A stretch of DNA of 64,000 nucleotides from Bacteroides xylanisolvens XB1A. GTDB lineage: Bacteria > Bacteroidota > Bacteroidia > Bacteroidales > Bacteroidaceae. Of this stretch, positions 28,794 through 37,231 are shown in pieces (position 1 is the first letter of the stretch; every line of letters starts with the position of its first letter). The stretch covers positions 3,737,888 to 3,801,887 of the forward strand of contig NC_021017.1 of NCBI RefSeq assembly GCF_000210075.1. Direction: 5' to 3'. The translations under genes were made by a program, and so were the position numbers. The notes beneath the pieces were generated by a model. It worked only from the letters and a program-made list of their open reading frames with translations. It did no database searches and had not been told where the DNA came from.

Positions 28794-29384
28794 ATGTTAG
28801 AAAAAGAAGAAATTGTTTCTCCGAATCTGGAGGAGTTGAAGAGTCATTATCGTAGTATTATAACTTTGTTGGGTGAAGATGCCGAACGGGAAGGATTATT
28901 GAAAACTCCGGAACGGGTGGCTAAAGCAATGTTAAGCTTGACGAAAGGGTATCACATGGATCCTCATGAAGTGCTTCGCTCTGCTAAATTCCAGGAAGAA
29001 TACAGTCAGATGGTGATTGTGAAAGATATCGATTTCTTCTCCCTTTGCGAACATCACATGTTGCCGTTCTACGGGAAGGCACACGTGGCTTATATTCCTA
29101 ACGGCTATATCACCGGGTTGAGCAAGATAGCCCGTGTAGTCGATATATTCTCTCATCGCCTGCAAGTGCAGGAACGCATGACACTGCAAATCAAAGAGTG
29201 TATTCAGGAAACACTGAATCCGTTGGGTGTAATGGTGGTAGTGGAAGCCAAACACATGTGTATGCAGATGCGTGGTGTAGAAAAACAAAACTCTATTACT
29301 ACTACTTCGGATTTTACCGGGGCTTTCAATCAGGCAAAAACTCGTGAAGAGTTTATGAATCTGATTCAACACGGGACTTTGTAG
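28794..29384 (+). CDS. folE: GTP cyclohydrolase I
   Basis: First enzyme of folate synthesis: GTP to 7,8-dihydroneopterin triphosphate. 196 aa. Zinc ligands C85 and H88 ([20 protein letters not shown]) and C156 ([14 protein letters not shown]) are present, as is the R-x-Q-x-Q-E-R-M-T block of the GTP site. Complete. Convergent with dnaG across a 111-bp junction filled by periodic palindromes. Confidence 0.97.
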   Translation: MLEKEEIVSPNLEELKSHYRSIITLLGEDAEREGLLKTPERVAKAMLSLTKGYHMDPHEVLRSAKFQEEYSQMVIVKDIDFFSLCEHHMLPFYGKAHVAYIPNGYITGLSKIARVVDIFSHRLQVQERMTLQIKECIQETLNPLGVMVVVEAKHMCMQMRGVEKQNSITTTSDFTGAFNQAKTREEFMNLIQHGTL

Positions 29385-29413
29385 AGAAAACCTGGTAAGA
29401 GACGTTATTTGGT

Positions 29414-29495
29414 TTCGGTATCGGGGAAGGCAGGCTTCGGTACCGATGAAGAGGGGGTTGCACCGATGAAGACATCTCTCGGCACCGATGAGGAA
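29414..29495. repeat. Four-unit palindromic array at about 22-bp pitch between folE and dnaG
   Basis: TTCGGTATCGGGGAA (29414-29428) and TTCGGTACCGATGAA (29436-29450) are 22 bp apart. ACCGATGAA recurs at 29462 and ACCGATGAG at 29484 (steps 20 and 22). Units are self-complementary around GGTACC. The core ACCGAxGAA is the one found at 16288 and 42705-42757. Confidence 0.8.
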
Positions 29496-31574
29496 TCATC
29501 GCAGAACAACCCTGTCACCCAATCGTTTTGCCATGATGCTTTGTACAGTCTTCAACTCATTAAAGCGTTTCATAAGCGAATCACATTTTTCATTATCATG
29601 GGCGAGAGCAGGATCTTGCAGGGCATAAAGCATGTGCTTCAATTCCTCTGTTACAATTGCATATTTGAAGTTAATCATTAACATCGGAACCATTTCATAG
29701 AGACGCTCTTCATCTGTTACGATCTTTTGGGATTTGGAGTGGTATTTACTAAGCTGATACCGCACATTAATCAAATCCACACTCAATTTACTGATTACCG
29801 GATCAGGATGTGCCAGAAAATAACGTTCAGCAATGAAATTGGAATCATGCATGTGTGCAGCAGCTTCCGATAACATTTGGCGGTGCAACGGATTATGAAA
29901 AGCTAACTCATCTTCTTTTAAATCATTAATCACATATTCTATAACGGTTACCGGAATCTCGTTTCCTTCTTCATCAGTCAGGTTACACATGATTTTTTCT
30001 CCATAACGAACTACTGCCTGTAATATCAGCCGTTCGAATTTGTAGAATTCTTGTCCTTCCTTTCCTTCCTGGGGGATAAAAGATGCATAGTTGTCTTCCT
30101 GCAGAGCGGGAGGAACCTCTGTATATCCGTTATCTATTTCAGGGGGCAACGGAATATCTCCGTTGGGCATCGGAGCATTTTCAGGCGGTGTCCCTTGAGA
30201 CATTGTAGCTGTTCTTTCAGCCATCCGGCGTTCCCGTTCCGTCTGTTCAGCCCGTTTCTCTGCTTGAGTTTCCCGTCTTTTGGCAACTTCTGATACTAGC
30301 AGCTTATCTTCTACATGAAGTAGCTGCGCGCATTCTTTGATATAGACGTCTCTGACAATTGCTTCAGGGATGACAGAAATACTTTGCACCAGATTACCAA
30401 TCAGTTCCGCACGCTTGATGGGATCTTTTCCTGCATCCTCCAGTAGCAAGTTCGTTTTGAAGCGGATAAAGTCCGTTTCATGTTCCGAGATAAAAGTCTG
30501 AAATTCCGTTGAGTTGTGCTTGTGGGCAAAAGAGTCCGGGTCGTCCCCATCGGGAAGAAGACAGACTTTGATATTCATACCTTCCTCCAATAACATGTCA
30601 ATTCCCCGGATAGAAGCCTTGATACCTGCTGCGTCGCCGTCGTAAAGCACAGTCATGTTGTTGGTGAACCGGTGAATCATACGGATTTGTCCCGGTGTAA
30701 GGGCTGTTCCCGAGGAAGCAACCACATTCTCTATGCCGGATTGATGCATGGAGATTACGTCCGTGTAGCCTTCAACCAAAAAGCAACGGTCTTGTTTTAC
30801 AATAGCCTGTTTGGCAAAATATATACCGTATAATTCGTTACTTTTATGATAGATTTCCGATTCGGGTGAATTGACGTATTTTACTTTAACCCCTTTCGTT
30901 GCACTGGCAAGTACACGTCCGCCAAAAGCCACCACTTTACCGGAAAGCGTATGGACAGGGAAAATTACACGTCCCCAAAAACGATCTCGCAATCGGTGGT
31001 CGTCCGTTTCGTAGCAAAGTCCGGTTTTTACCAGATACTCTTTTTTATATCCTTTTTGGATTGCCTCTTTGGCGAATGCATCGTGACTTTCAGTACAGTA
31101 GCCTAGTTGGAATTTCTCAATAATGTCATCGCGAAAACCACGGTTGCGGAAATAAGCCATACCGATGCTACGCCCGTCTATATGATTTTTTAGTATGTTT
31201 TGGAAATAATCGCGCGCAAAGTTATTGACGATAAACAGACTTTCACGTTCGCTTTGCACAAACTTCTCTTCATCGCTTAATTCCCGCTCCTTGATTTCAA
31301 TATTGTATTTCTTGGCAAGGTACTTCAGCGCTTCCGGATATGACATCTGCTCGTGCTCCATAATGAAATGCACTGCGTTTCCACCTTTTCCACAAGCAAA
31401 ACATTTGCATAATCCCTTGGCGGGAGAGACATAAAAAGAAGGGGTTTTATCACTATGGAACGGACACAAACCGACGTAATTGACACCACGTTTGCGCAGG
31501 GTGACAAAATCTGAAACGACATCCATAATTTGTGCCGCGTCCAATATCCGGTCTATGGTAATTTGATCTATCAT
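29496..31574 (-). CDS. dnaG: DNA primase
   Basis: Makes RNA primers for replication. 692 aa from ATG 31574; 14 further upstream codons include the promoter and are rejected. The N-terminal zinc-binding domain has C37, H40, C58, C61 (CPFHSDKTPSFYV and CKCFACGKGG). The RNA-polymerase/Toprim core has EGYTDVISMHQ and LYDGDAAGIKA, and a Gln/Glu/Pro-rich linker leads to the C-terminal helicase-interaction region (~500-692). Complete. Confidence 0.97.
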   Translation of the reverse strand: MIDQITIDRILDAAQIMDVVSDFVTLRKRGVNYVGLCPFHSDKTPSFYVSPAKGLCKCFACGKGGNAVHFIMEHEQMSYPEALKYLAKKYNIEIKERELSDEEKFVQSERESLFIVNNFARDYFQNILKNHIDGRSIGMAYFRNRGFRDDIIEKFQLGYCTESHDAFAKEAIQKGYKKEYLVKTGLCYETDDHRLRDRFWGRVIFPVHTLSGKVVAFGGRVLASATKGVKVKYVNSPESEIYHKSNELYGIYFAKQAIVKQDRCFLVEGYTDVISMHQSGIENVVASSGTALTPGQIRMIHRFTNNMTVLYDGDAAGIKASIRGIDMLLEEGMNIKVCLLPDGDDPDSFAHKHNSTEFQTFISEHETDFIRFKTNLLLEDAGKDPIKRAELIGNLVQSISVIPEAIVRDVYIKECAQLLHVEDKLLVSEVAKRRETQAEKRAEQTERERRMAERTATMSQGTPPENAPMPNGDIPLPPEIDNGYTEVPPALQEDNYASFIPQEGKEGQEFYKFERLILQAVVRYGEKIMCNLTDEEGNEIPVTVIEYVINDLKEDELAFHNPLHRQMLSEAAAHMHDSNFIAERYFLAHPDPVISKLSVDLINVRYQLSKYHSKSQKIVTDEERLYEMVPMLMINFKYAIVTEELKHMLYALQDPALAHDNEKCDSLMKRFNELKTVQSIMAKRLGDRVVLR

Positions 31575-31605
31575 TCTTTCTCCTGTGAATCCGTTTTTGC
31601 GGATA

Positions 31606-31635
31606 CAAAGGTACACATAAAAAAATCCCCTGCAA
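31606..31635 (-). promoter_or_regulatory. dnaG promoter
   Basis: On the minus strand TTG (31635-31633), 19 bp, TACCTTTG (31613-31606). The -33 element lies inside the terminator hairpin of the upstream aromatic operon, so the two signals are physically merged. Confidence 0.75.
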
Positions 31636-31656
31636 ACAAAAAAGTATGCAGAGGAT
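31619..31656 (-). terminator. Terminator of the aromatic amino acid operon
   Basis: On the minus strand a 10-bp stem (31656-31647 with 31634-31625, one G-U pair) is followed by seven T (31625-31619). It ends the pheA-tyrA transcript. Confidence 0.8.
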
Positions 31657-31747
31657 CGTTAAATCTTGCCTATATAAGGGATGGTTCTGTAACCGGAGAG
31701 GCACACGGAAGATTATTATTTCCCCTGATCCCTCTCTATATAATGGA

Positions 31748-32521
31748 TTATTTAATCTTCTCCCGAATCTTAGTCAGATACTTTTTCATTCCTTCCGCAT
31801 CTTTGTTCTCGATAATTTCGAGAAGATTCTTCAACTCCGTGCGGATATTGGCTACCTGTCCCGGAGTGCGTGGGTTGAATAGAATTTCCTGAAGCAGGTA
31901 GTCGTCTTCGCTTAATAGGCCTTTGGCAATTGCCATGTGCTTTTTGAACGTAGTTCCCGGAGCTTCCTGATGTTTCATTACGGCAGCAAATACAAAAGTC
32001 GATACGAACGGAATAGAAAGCGAGTAGGCTACTGTTTCGTCGTGTTCGTCGAACGTATATTCGAAGATGTTCAAACGCAATGTCTGATAGAGGTCTTTGA
32101 AGAATATTTTTCCCAGGTGGTCGCCTTCACTGATGATGATGGCATTCTCGCTGCTTAGATTACTAAGACTAGCAAAAGTAGGGCCAAACATCGGGTGGCT
32201 GGAGACATAACGGAAACCGCTTTCTTCATAAAACTTCTTCAGTCCTGTTTTTACAGAGGCAATGTCACTAATGATACAGTCTTTCGGTAACACAGGCAAT
32301 ACTTTATGAAAGGCATCCAGCGTGTACTTCACTGTAACGGCATTAATAACCAGTTCCGGTTCAAAGTCCTTAATCTCCTCCAATGTGGTGAAACGATACG
32401 TGTTATAGACAAAACGCAACTGGTGCGGGTTGACGTCAAACACGGCCGTTTCATGTTGAAAGCTTAATATATCAGTAAAGAAAGAGCCCATTTTTCCGGC
32501 TCCAAGGATTAATATTCTCAT
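31748..32521 (-). CDS. tyrA: Prephenate dehydrogenase (tyrosine branch)
   Basis: Oxidatively decarboxylates prephenate to 4-hydroxyphenylpyruvate. 257 aa, a compact single-function form without fused chorismate mutase. Rossmann start MRILILGAGKMGSFF; substrate-region SSHPMFGPTFASL; helical dimer domain at the C-terminus (FNPRTPGQVANIRTELKNLL). Last gene of the Phe/Tyr operon, where chorismate mutase is supplied by the preceding fused protein. Confidence 0.93.
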   Translation of the reverse strand: MRILILGAGKMGSFFTDILSFQHETAVFDVNPHQLRFVYNTYRFTTLEEIKDFEPELVINAVTVKYTLDAFHKVLPVLPKDCIISDIASVKTGLKKFYEESGFRYVSSHPMFGPTFASLSNLSSENAIIISEGDHLGKIFFKDLYQTLRLNIFEYTFDEHDETVAYSLSIPFVSTFVFAAVMKHQEAPGTTFKKHMAIAKGLLSEDDYLLQEILFNPRTPGQVANIRTELKNLLEIIENKDAEGMKKYLTKIREKIK

Positions 32522-32542
32522 AATGTTTATTTAAAAAACTTT

Positions 32543-32638
32543 CCCTAGCCCTCTCCCAAGGAGAACAGACTGAAAGTTACTCTTATCAATATGAACAGGA
32601 GGTTACTTTCTTTCCTTTCTTTGGAAGAGGGTTAGTGG
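32543..32638. repeat. Imperfect inverted repeat between DAHP synthase and tyrA
   Basis: CCCTAGCCCTCTCCCAAGG (32543-32561) pairs imperfectly with 32621-32638. Inner GAAAGT and ACTTTC segments could extend the hairpin. It may tune expression or stability between the two operon genes. Confidence 0.5.
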
Positions 32639-32650
32639 AGAGGCTGCTTT

Positions 32651-33712
32651 TTATTTATTAATAATTTCCATCTGTTGACGAACCGATTCTTCGTGGATGG
32701 CTTCGAAAATTTTCTTCATAAACTCGCTGTCCATACCACACTGTTCGCCCTGCGCGCCACGTTTTTCCAAGATTTCATTGTAACGTCCGGCTTGAAGAAC
32801 GGTGATTCCATGCTCTTTTTTGTAAGTACCGATTTCGCGGGCTACGCGCATTCTTTTTGATAGTTCCTGAATGATATTGTCGTCACATTCGTCAATTTGT
32901 TTACGGAGTTGTGCCAGACTTTCGGTAGATTGCGTTTCAGTACGGATCACCAGCAGATTGAGGATATAGTCGAGTACGTCCGGAGTAACTTGTTGGGAAG
33001 CATCGCTCCAAGCGCAGTCAGGGTTACAGTGGCTTTCTACGATCAGACCGTCGAAGTTCAAGTCCATCGCCTGTTGGCAAAGCGGAGCTACTAATTCACG
33101 TTTTCCACCGATATGGCTCGGATCACAGAAAATCGGAAGATTAGGGATACGGCGGCGCAGTTCGATAGGAATATGCCATTGGGGAAGATTACGGTAGATT
33201 TTCTTGTCATAGCTGCTGAAACCACGATGGATAGCACCCAGACGTTTCAAACCAGCGTTGTTGATACGTTCCAGTGCTCCGATCCATAATTCGAGATCCG
33301 GGTTCACCGGGTTCTTAACCAATACGGGGATATCAACACCTTTCAGCGCATCAGCGATTTCCTGTACGGCGAAAGGATTGGCAGTGGTACGTGCACCTAC
33401 CCAAAGAATATCGATACCCGCTTTCAGACATTCGTAAACATGTTTGGCTGTTGCTACTTCCGTAGAAACATACATTCCTGTTTCTTTCTTTACCTCTTTC
33501 AACCAGGCAAGACCTTCTACGCCGATACCTTCGAAACCTCCCGGTTTGGTACGTGGTTTCCAAATGCCGGCACGATATATTTTCTGTCCTTTTGCAGCCA
33601 GTTGTTTGGCTGTATCCATTACTTGTTCTTCAGTTTCTGCGCTACAAGGGCCGGCAATGACAATCGGTCTTTTAGCTTCAATGCCCGGTAATAAAATTGA
33701 TTCGAGTTCCAT
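32651..33712 (-). CDS. Bifunctional DAHP synthase / chorismate mutase
   Basis: 353 aa fusion. Residues ~1-260 are a KDO8P-synthase-like (type I-beta) 3-deoxy-7-phosphoheptulonate synthase: VIAGPCSAETEEQ, GIWKPRTKPGGFEG, FCDPSHIGGKRE, and the metal-site ESHCNPDCAWSDA. Residues ~265-350 are an AroQ-type chorismate mutase (LAQLRKQIDECDDNIIQELSKR, then EIGTYKKEHGI). It thus carries both the first step of the shikimate pathway and the branch step to prephenate. The neighbours pheA and tyrA use its product. A common Bacteroidota arrangement. Confidence 0.95.
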   Translation of the reverse strand: MELESILLPGIEAKRPIVIAGPCSAETEEQVMDTAKQLAAKGQKIYRAGIWKPRTKPGGFEGIGVEGLAWLKEVKKETGMYVSTEVATAKHVYECLKAGIDILWVGARTTANPFAVQEIADALKGVDIPVLVKNPVNPDLELWIGALERINNAGLKRLGAIHRGFSSYDKKIYRNLPQWHIPIELRRRIPNLPIFCDPSHIGGKRELVAPLCQQAMDLNFDGLIVESHCNPDCAWSDASQQVTPDVLDYILNLLVIRTETQSTESLAQLRKQIDECDDNIIQELSKRMRVAREIGTYKKEHGITVLQAGRYNEILEKRGAQGEQCGMDSEFMKKIFEAIHEESVRQQMEIINK

Positions 33713-33820
33713 ATTCTTATTTGTTTTTATTCTTTTAATAACTTGTTTTCGTTGAAATTATTCTGTCTCATTATGCTGCTGTTTTCTTCTCTTTTTCTTT
33801 GAAGAGAGAACAACAGAAAC

Positions 33821-34999
33821 CTATATTCTTTTTATTCTTTCCAGTGCTTCCGCCAGTTTATTGTCTTTACAACAAAGAGAGATACGAATATATCTTGCTC
33901 CGTTACTGCCGAAAATAAATCCCGGAGTGATAAACACTCTTGCTTCATGCAATACCTTTTCCGTCAGTTCCTCTACATCCTTGCAGGAAGCGGGAATCTT
34001 TCCCCAAAGGAACATTCCTACTTGTTTTTCGTCGTAGGTGCATCCCAATGTTTTCATAATTTCACCGGCGAGGTGACGACGGTTGCGATAGTTTTCGTTA
34101 TTGCCTTCATACCAGTCTGCTTCTGCTTCAAGAGCAGTTGCTGCAGCCAGTTGCATGGCACGGAACATACCGCTGTCGATATTACTTTTCACTTTCAATA
34201 TCCATTGTACGAATTCTGCGTTCGATGCCAACATACCGATACGCCAGCCGGGCATATTGTGACTCTTGCTCATAGAGTTGAACTCGATGCAACAGTCTTT
34301 GGCTCCCGGCACACTTAGAATACTGATAGGCTTATCGTTCAGGATAAAGCTGTACGGATTGTCGTTCACAATCACGATATTCTTTCGGCGGGCAAAATCA
34401 ACAAGACGCTCATAGATTTCCGGAGTAGCATTGGCTCCTGTCGGCATATTCGGGTAGTTGGTCCACATCAGTTTTACACGACTAAGATACATCTTTTCCA
34501 GTGCCTCAAAGTCGGGCATCCAACCGTCTTCTTCTTTCAGGTCATAGTTGATAACTTCCGCGCCAAGTATTTTACTTAAAGAAGTATAGGTGGGGTATCC
34601 CGGATTTGGGACTAACACCTGCTCACCCGGATTGACAAATGCCAGCGTAACATGGAGGATTCCTTCTTTCGAACCGATCAATGGTTGTATTTCCGTATTC
34701 GGATTCAGTTCCACTCCGTACCAGCGTTGATACCAATTGGCGAAACCTTTGCGCAGTTCGGGGATACCTACATACGGTTGATAACCGTGTCCGTTAGGAT
34801 CATGAGCATTGTTGCACAATGTTTCGATGGTTTCCCTTGAAGGAGGCATATCGGGGCTTCCGATACCGAGGCTGATGACATCTTTTCCTTCAGCATTCAT
34901 CTGTGCTACCTCTTTAAGTTTCTTTGAGAAGTAGTATTCGCTAACACTTGCCAATCTGTCGGCAGGAGCGATTTTATACGTTTGACTTTCCTTCTGCAT
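33821..34999 (-). CDS. Class I/II PLP-dependent aminotransferase
   Basis: 392 aa fold-type I aminotransferase. PLP-binding Lys is in NSMSKSHNMPGWRIG; NDNPYSFI and the substrate Arg block GARYIRISLCC are present. Its N-terminus overlaps the pheA end by 26 bp. Sequence style is like LL-diaminopimelate/aspartate aminotransferases, but lying between prephenate dehydratase and the DAHP synthase/chorismate mutase it most likely transaminates phenylpyruvate and hydroxyphenylpyruvate. Exact specificity is inferred from context. Confidence 0.9.
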   Translation of the reverse strand: MQKESQTYKIAPADRLASVSEYYFSKKLKEVAQMNAEGKDVISLGIGSPDMPPSRETIETLCNNAHDPNGHGYQPYVGIPELRKGFANWYQRWYGVELNPNTEIQPLIGSKEGILHVTLAFVNPGEQVLVPNPGYPTYTSLSKILGAEVINYDLKEEDGWMPDFEALEKMYLSRVKLMWTNYPNMPTGANATPEIYERLVDFARRKNIVIVNDNPYSFILNDKPISILSVPGAKDCCIEFNSMSKSHNMPGWRIGMLASNAEFVQWILKVKSNIDSGMFRAMQLAAATALEAEADWYEGNNENYRNRRHLAGEIMKTLGCTYDEKQVGMFLWGKIPASCKDVEELTEKVLHEARVFITPGFIFGSNGARYIRISLCCKDNKLAEALERIKRI

Positions 35000-35822
35000 A
35001 TTCGCCTAATAATTTAAGTTCTTTGGTTAATGGAGTGATTGCGGCAATAGATTGCTTGTATCTTAGATAATCGTTGAAAGCCACATCTACGTAAAATTGG
35101 TATTCCCATTCCCGTCCGATGATTGGCAACGATTGGATTTTTGTCAGATTGATATTATAGAACGATAGAATAGACAAAACCTGCGACAGACTGCCTTCCG
35201 TGTGCGGAAGAGTGAATACCATACTTGCCTTGTTGGTTGCGTTGACATGATGTTGGCGGAGTTCGTCCACTTGCCAGGGATCGGCAACTACCAGAAAACG
35301 GGTGAAGTTGTGTTTGTTTGTTTCAATGCCTTCCTGAAGGATTTTCATGCCATAACGTTCGGCTGCTGCTTTGGAGCAGATAGCGGCATGGCCTTTCAGG
35401 TTTTCATTCTTGATGATTTCCGCGCTACGGGCGGTATCTTCACCTTCCACTACTTTCAACTGTGGATGTTGGTTCAGAAATTCGCGACACTGCATCAGGG
35501 CGATAGGGTGGGAGTTGACTTCAGTCAGATCTTCCCAACTCTCATCAGGGAGACAGACGAAGCTGTGCGAGATACGCAGTTTGTATTCACCAATGATCTG
35601 TGTGCCGCTTTGTCGCAGCAACTCATTGTTGTGCAGCAAGCTTCCTGCAATCGTATTCTCGATGGCTAGCATTCCGATAACCTGGCTGTCTTTTCGTATC
35701 GAAGTAAACACGTCTTCGAAGTTGGCACAACAGATTAACTCTATTTCTTCTCCCTCGAAGTACTTGTGTGCGGCGATATCATGATATGAGCCGAGTGTTC
35801 CTTGAATTGCTATCTTTTTCAT
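34974..35822 (-). CDS. pheA: Prephenate dehydratase (phenylalanine branch)
   Basis: Converts prephenate to phenylpyruvate. 282 aa: periplasmic-binding-fold catalytic domain (IQGTLGSYHDIAA start; IENTIAGSLLHNNELL; the NFTRFLVV block corresponding to the catalytic Thr-Arg-Phe) and a C-terminal ACT domain (~200-275, KASMVFTLPHTEGSLSQVL) for Phe feedback binding. No chorismate mutase domain, which is supplied two genes downstream. First structural gene of the operon, 19 bp after the run of A (35841-35847, plus strand) that ends the attenuator terminator. Confidence 0.96.
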   Translation of the reverse strand: MKKIAIQGTLGSYHDIAAHKYFEGEEIELICCANFEDVFTSIRKDSQVIGMLAIENTIAGSLLHNNELLRQSGTQIIGEYKLRISHSFVCLPDESWEDLTEVNSHPIALMQCREFLNQHPQLKVVEGEDTARSAEIIKNENLKGHAAICSKAAAERYGMKILQEGIETNKHNFTRFLVVADPWQVDELRQHHVNATNKASMVFTLPHTEGSLSQVLSILSFYNINLTKIQSLPIIGREWEYQFYVDVAFNDYLRYKQSIAAITPLTKELKLLGEYAEGKSNV

Positions 35823-35840
35823 TGTTCTAATGTATTATAT

Positions 35841-35873
35841 AAAAAAATCCCGCGTCCATATTGGAGCGGGATT
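35841..35873 (-). terminator. Attenuator terminator of the pheA operon
   Basis: On the minus strand AATCCCGC (35873-35866) pairs with GCGGGATT (35853-35846), extended by inner TCCA/TGGA, and is followed by seven T (35847-35841). Its 5' arm TCCCGCTC is also perfectly complementary to GAGCGGGA at 35940-35933 in the leader ORF. That gives an exclusive antiterminator of 8 bp. It lies directly between the leader peptide and the pheA start. Confidence 0.85.
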
Positions 35874-35913
35874 CATATGATTGATTTCTCTATTCAGTCC
35901 TTAAGCATCACTG

Positions 35914-36000
35914 TCACTTGATACATACAAACTCCCGCTCTACTTTGTTGCTAAAGTAAAAGTAAAAAAAGAAGTAATATGCATAAGTAAATGATTTCAT
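35914..36000 (-). CDS. Phe/Tyr-rich leader peptide of the pheA attenuator
   Basis: A 28-codon ORF, ATG at 36000 and TGA at 35916-35914. It reads MKSFT, then residues 6-16 YAYYFFFYFYF, then SNKVEREFVCIK. Seven Phe and five Tyr codons are present, ten of them within residues 6-16. The codons for ERE (21-23) are the antiterminator strand. If the ribosome stalls in the Phe/Tyr run for lack of charged tRNA, that strand is free to block the terminator; if it reaches the stop codon it covers it and the terminator forms. Promoter boxes lie 40-70 bp upstream. Too short for routine gene calling. Confidence 0.88.
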   Translation of the reverse strand: MKSFTYAYYFFFYFYFSNKVEREFVCIK

Positions 36001-36039
36001 TCGAATCTTTGTTTTTTGCTTTGGTTTCTAATTCTGGGG

Positions 36040-36068
36040 CAAAAGTAATAATTTTCTGTTAGATGCAA
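36040..36068 (-). promoter_or_regulatory. Promoter of the pheA leader and operon
   Basis: Minus strand: TTG at 36068-36066, 18 bp, TACTTTTG at 36047-36040. Transcription would begin about 30 nt before the leader ATG. Confidence 0.75.
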
Positions 36069-36180
36069 ACAAAAAACGATATTTTTTTTGTTTTTTCATC
36101 AAAAACAAATGAAAAGGTCATTCTGTTTTGAGCTTTACATGTCGTCTTTCTCTGGTTTGCGTGTAGCCTTTTCTTTCATT

Positions 36181-36260
36181 AAGGCTGAAAGCCTTCTATT
36201 ATATAGCGTAGGGCATCGCCCTACGTAAAAGCATACACCTAACATAAGCCCTGAAAGGGC
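36181..36260. repeat. Left REP cluster of the RAYT element: three palindromes
   Basis: Three palindromes in a row: AAGGCT-GAA-AGCCTT (36181-36195), CGTAGGGC-ATC-GCCCTACG (36207-36225) and GCCCT-GAA-AGGGC (36248-36260). The same three, in reverse order and orientation, flank the other side of the transposase at 36764-36843. This is the arrangement expected for REP sequences mobilised by a RAYT. Confidence 0.88.
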
Positions 36261-36298
36261 GGGACTACTTGGACGTTTACGTCTTTCATAGTATGATT

Positions 36299-36745
36299 CT
36301 ATATAAACTCTTCATTATATTCAACCTGATATTCTTTTAGAAACATTTTCAGTTCATCTTGGAAGGTCATTTTTTTGTGATGCTCTTTTTGTCCCAGAAT
36401 ATATCGAGTTACAGTCTCAACTTTTGATTGACTGACTGAGAAAGCTCCATATCCTTCTTGCCAGGAGAAATCATGATATGAGGGTCCTAAACTTTTTATC
36501 CATTTTGACGAACTACGTTTTACTTCTTCTACCATTTTGGATAATGCGATGTTTTTGTTGAGAATACATAGGATATGTATATGATTGGTAAATCCGCCTA
36601 CTATGATAGGTGGGCAGTCTATGTTTTTCAGAATGCCGGAGATGTATTTGGATATTTCTGATAATTTATCCTCGTTTATACTGTCCTTCCTGTATTTAGT
36701 GCTGAAAGTCAGATGAATATAGTTCTTTGATAGGGATTGTGGCAT
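36299..36745 (-). CDS. REP-associated tyrosine transposase (IS200/IS605 Y1 family)
   Basis: 148 aa single-strand DNA transposase of the Y1 HUH type. The metal-binding H-x-H is at 55-57 (GGFTNHIHILC), and the nucleophile Tyr is predicted at Y115 (TRYILGQKEHHKK). The family block WQEGYGAFSVS lies at about 95-105, and EYQVEYNEEFI closes the protein. It is intact. It is flanked by inverted sets of three palindromes, which marks it as a RAYT rather than an ordinary IS200 copy. It separates the pheA leader from a tandem array. No target-site duplication is expected for this family. Confidence 0.92.
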   Translation of the reverse strand: MPQSLSKNYIHLTFSTKYRKDSINEDKLSEISKYISGILKNIDCPPIIVGGFTNHIHILCILNKNIALSKMVEEVKRSSSKWIKSLGPSYHDFSWQEGYGAFSVSQSKVETVTRYILGQKEHHKKMTFQDELKMFLKEYQVEYNEEFI

Positions 36746-36763
36746 ATAGTTAGTTCATGTTCC

Positions 36764-36843
36764 GCCCTTTCAGGGCTTGTATTTGGGTTTTATAAATACG
36801 TAGGGCGATGCCCTACGCTATATAATGGAAGGCTTTCAGCCTT
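36764..36843. repeat. Right REP cluster of the RAYT element
   Basis: GCCCT-TTC-AGGGC (36764-36776), CGTAGGGC-GAT-GCCCTACG (36799-36817) and AAGGCT-TTC-AGCCTT (36829-36843), an inverted copy of the left cluster 36181-36260. The linker CTATATAATGGAAGG is also shared with the left side and with the adjoining tandem array. Confidence 0.88.
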
Positions 36844-37229
36844 ATCAATGTTGATGTCAATCTGTCCTGATAGTTTCTACGCTATATAATGGAAGGCTTT
36901 CAGCCTTATCAATGTTGATGTCAATCCGTCCTGATAGTTTCTACGCTATATAATGGAAGGCTTTCAGCCTTATCAAGCTGATATCAATCCGTCCTGATAG
37001 TTTCTACGCTATATAATGGAAGGCTTTCAGCCTTATCAATGTTGATGTCAATCCGTCCTGATAGTTTCTACGCTATATAATGGAAGGCTTTCAGCCTTAT
37101 CAATGTTGATGTCAATCCGTCCTGATAGTTTCTACACTATATAATGGAAGACTTTCAGCTTATCAAGCTGATATCAATCCGTCGTTTCTGATAGTTCCTA
37201 CACTATATAATGATAGGCTTTCGGTCTTA
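36816..37229. repeat. Tandem array of seven ~64-bp units each with a REP palindrome
   Basis: Units start at 36816, 36880, 36944, 37007, 37071, 37135 and 37201 (lengths 64, 64, 63, 64, 64, 66, last partial). Each begins CGCTATATAATGGAAGG and holds the AAGGCTTTCAGCCTT palindrome. A second hairpin-like ATCAA-TGTTGAT or AAGCTGATATC segment and TCCGTCCTGATAGTTTCTA follow. Units 1, 2, 4 and 5 are almost identical, unit 3 has a variant middle, and units 6-7 have diverged. The array ends three bases before the TPR gene's stop codon. Not a CRISPR: there are no unique spacers. Confidence 0.93.
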
Positions 37230-37231
37230 TT

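Noticed and set aside
29409..29681. 90-aa plus-strand frame after folE
   Set aside because: It translates the palindromic repeats and then dnaG antisense; no protein-like features.
36816..37229. Tandem array considered as a CRISPR
   Set aside because: Units are continuous 64-bp repeats without unique spacers, and no cas genes are nearby.
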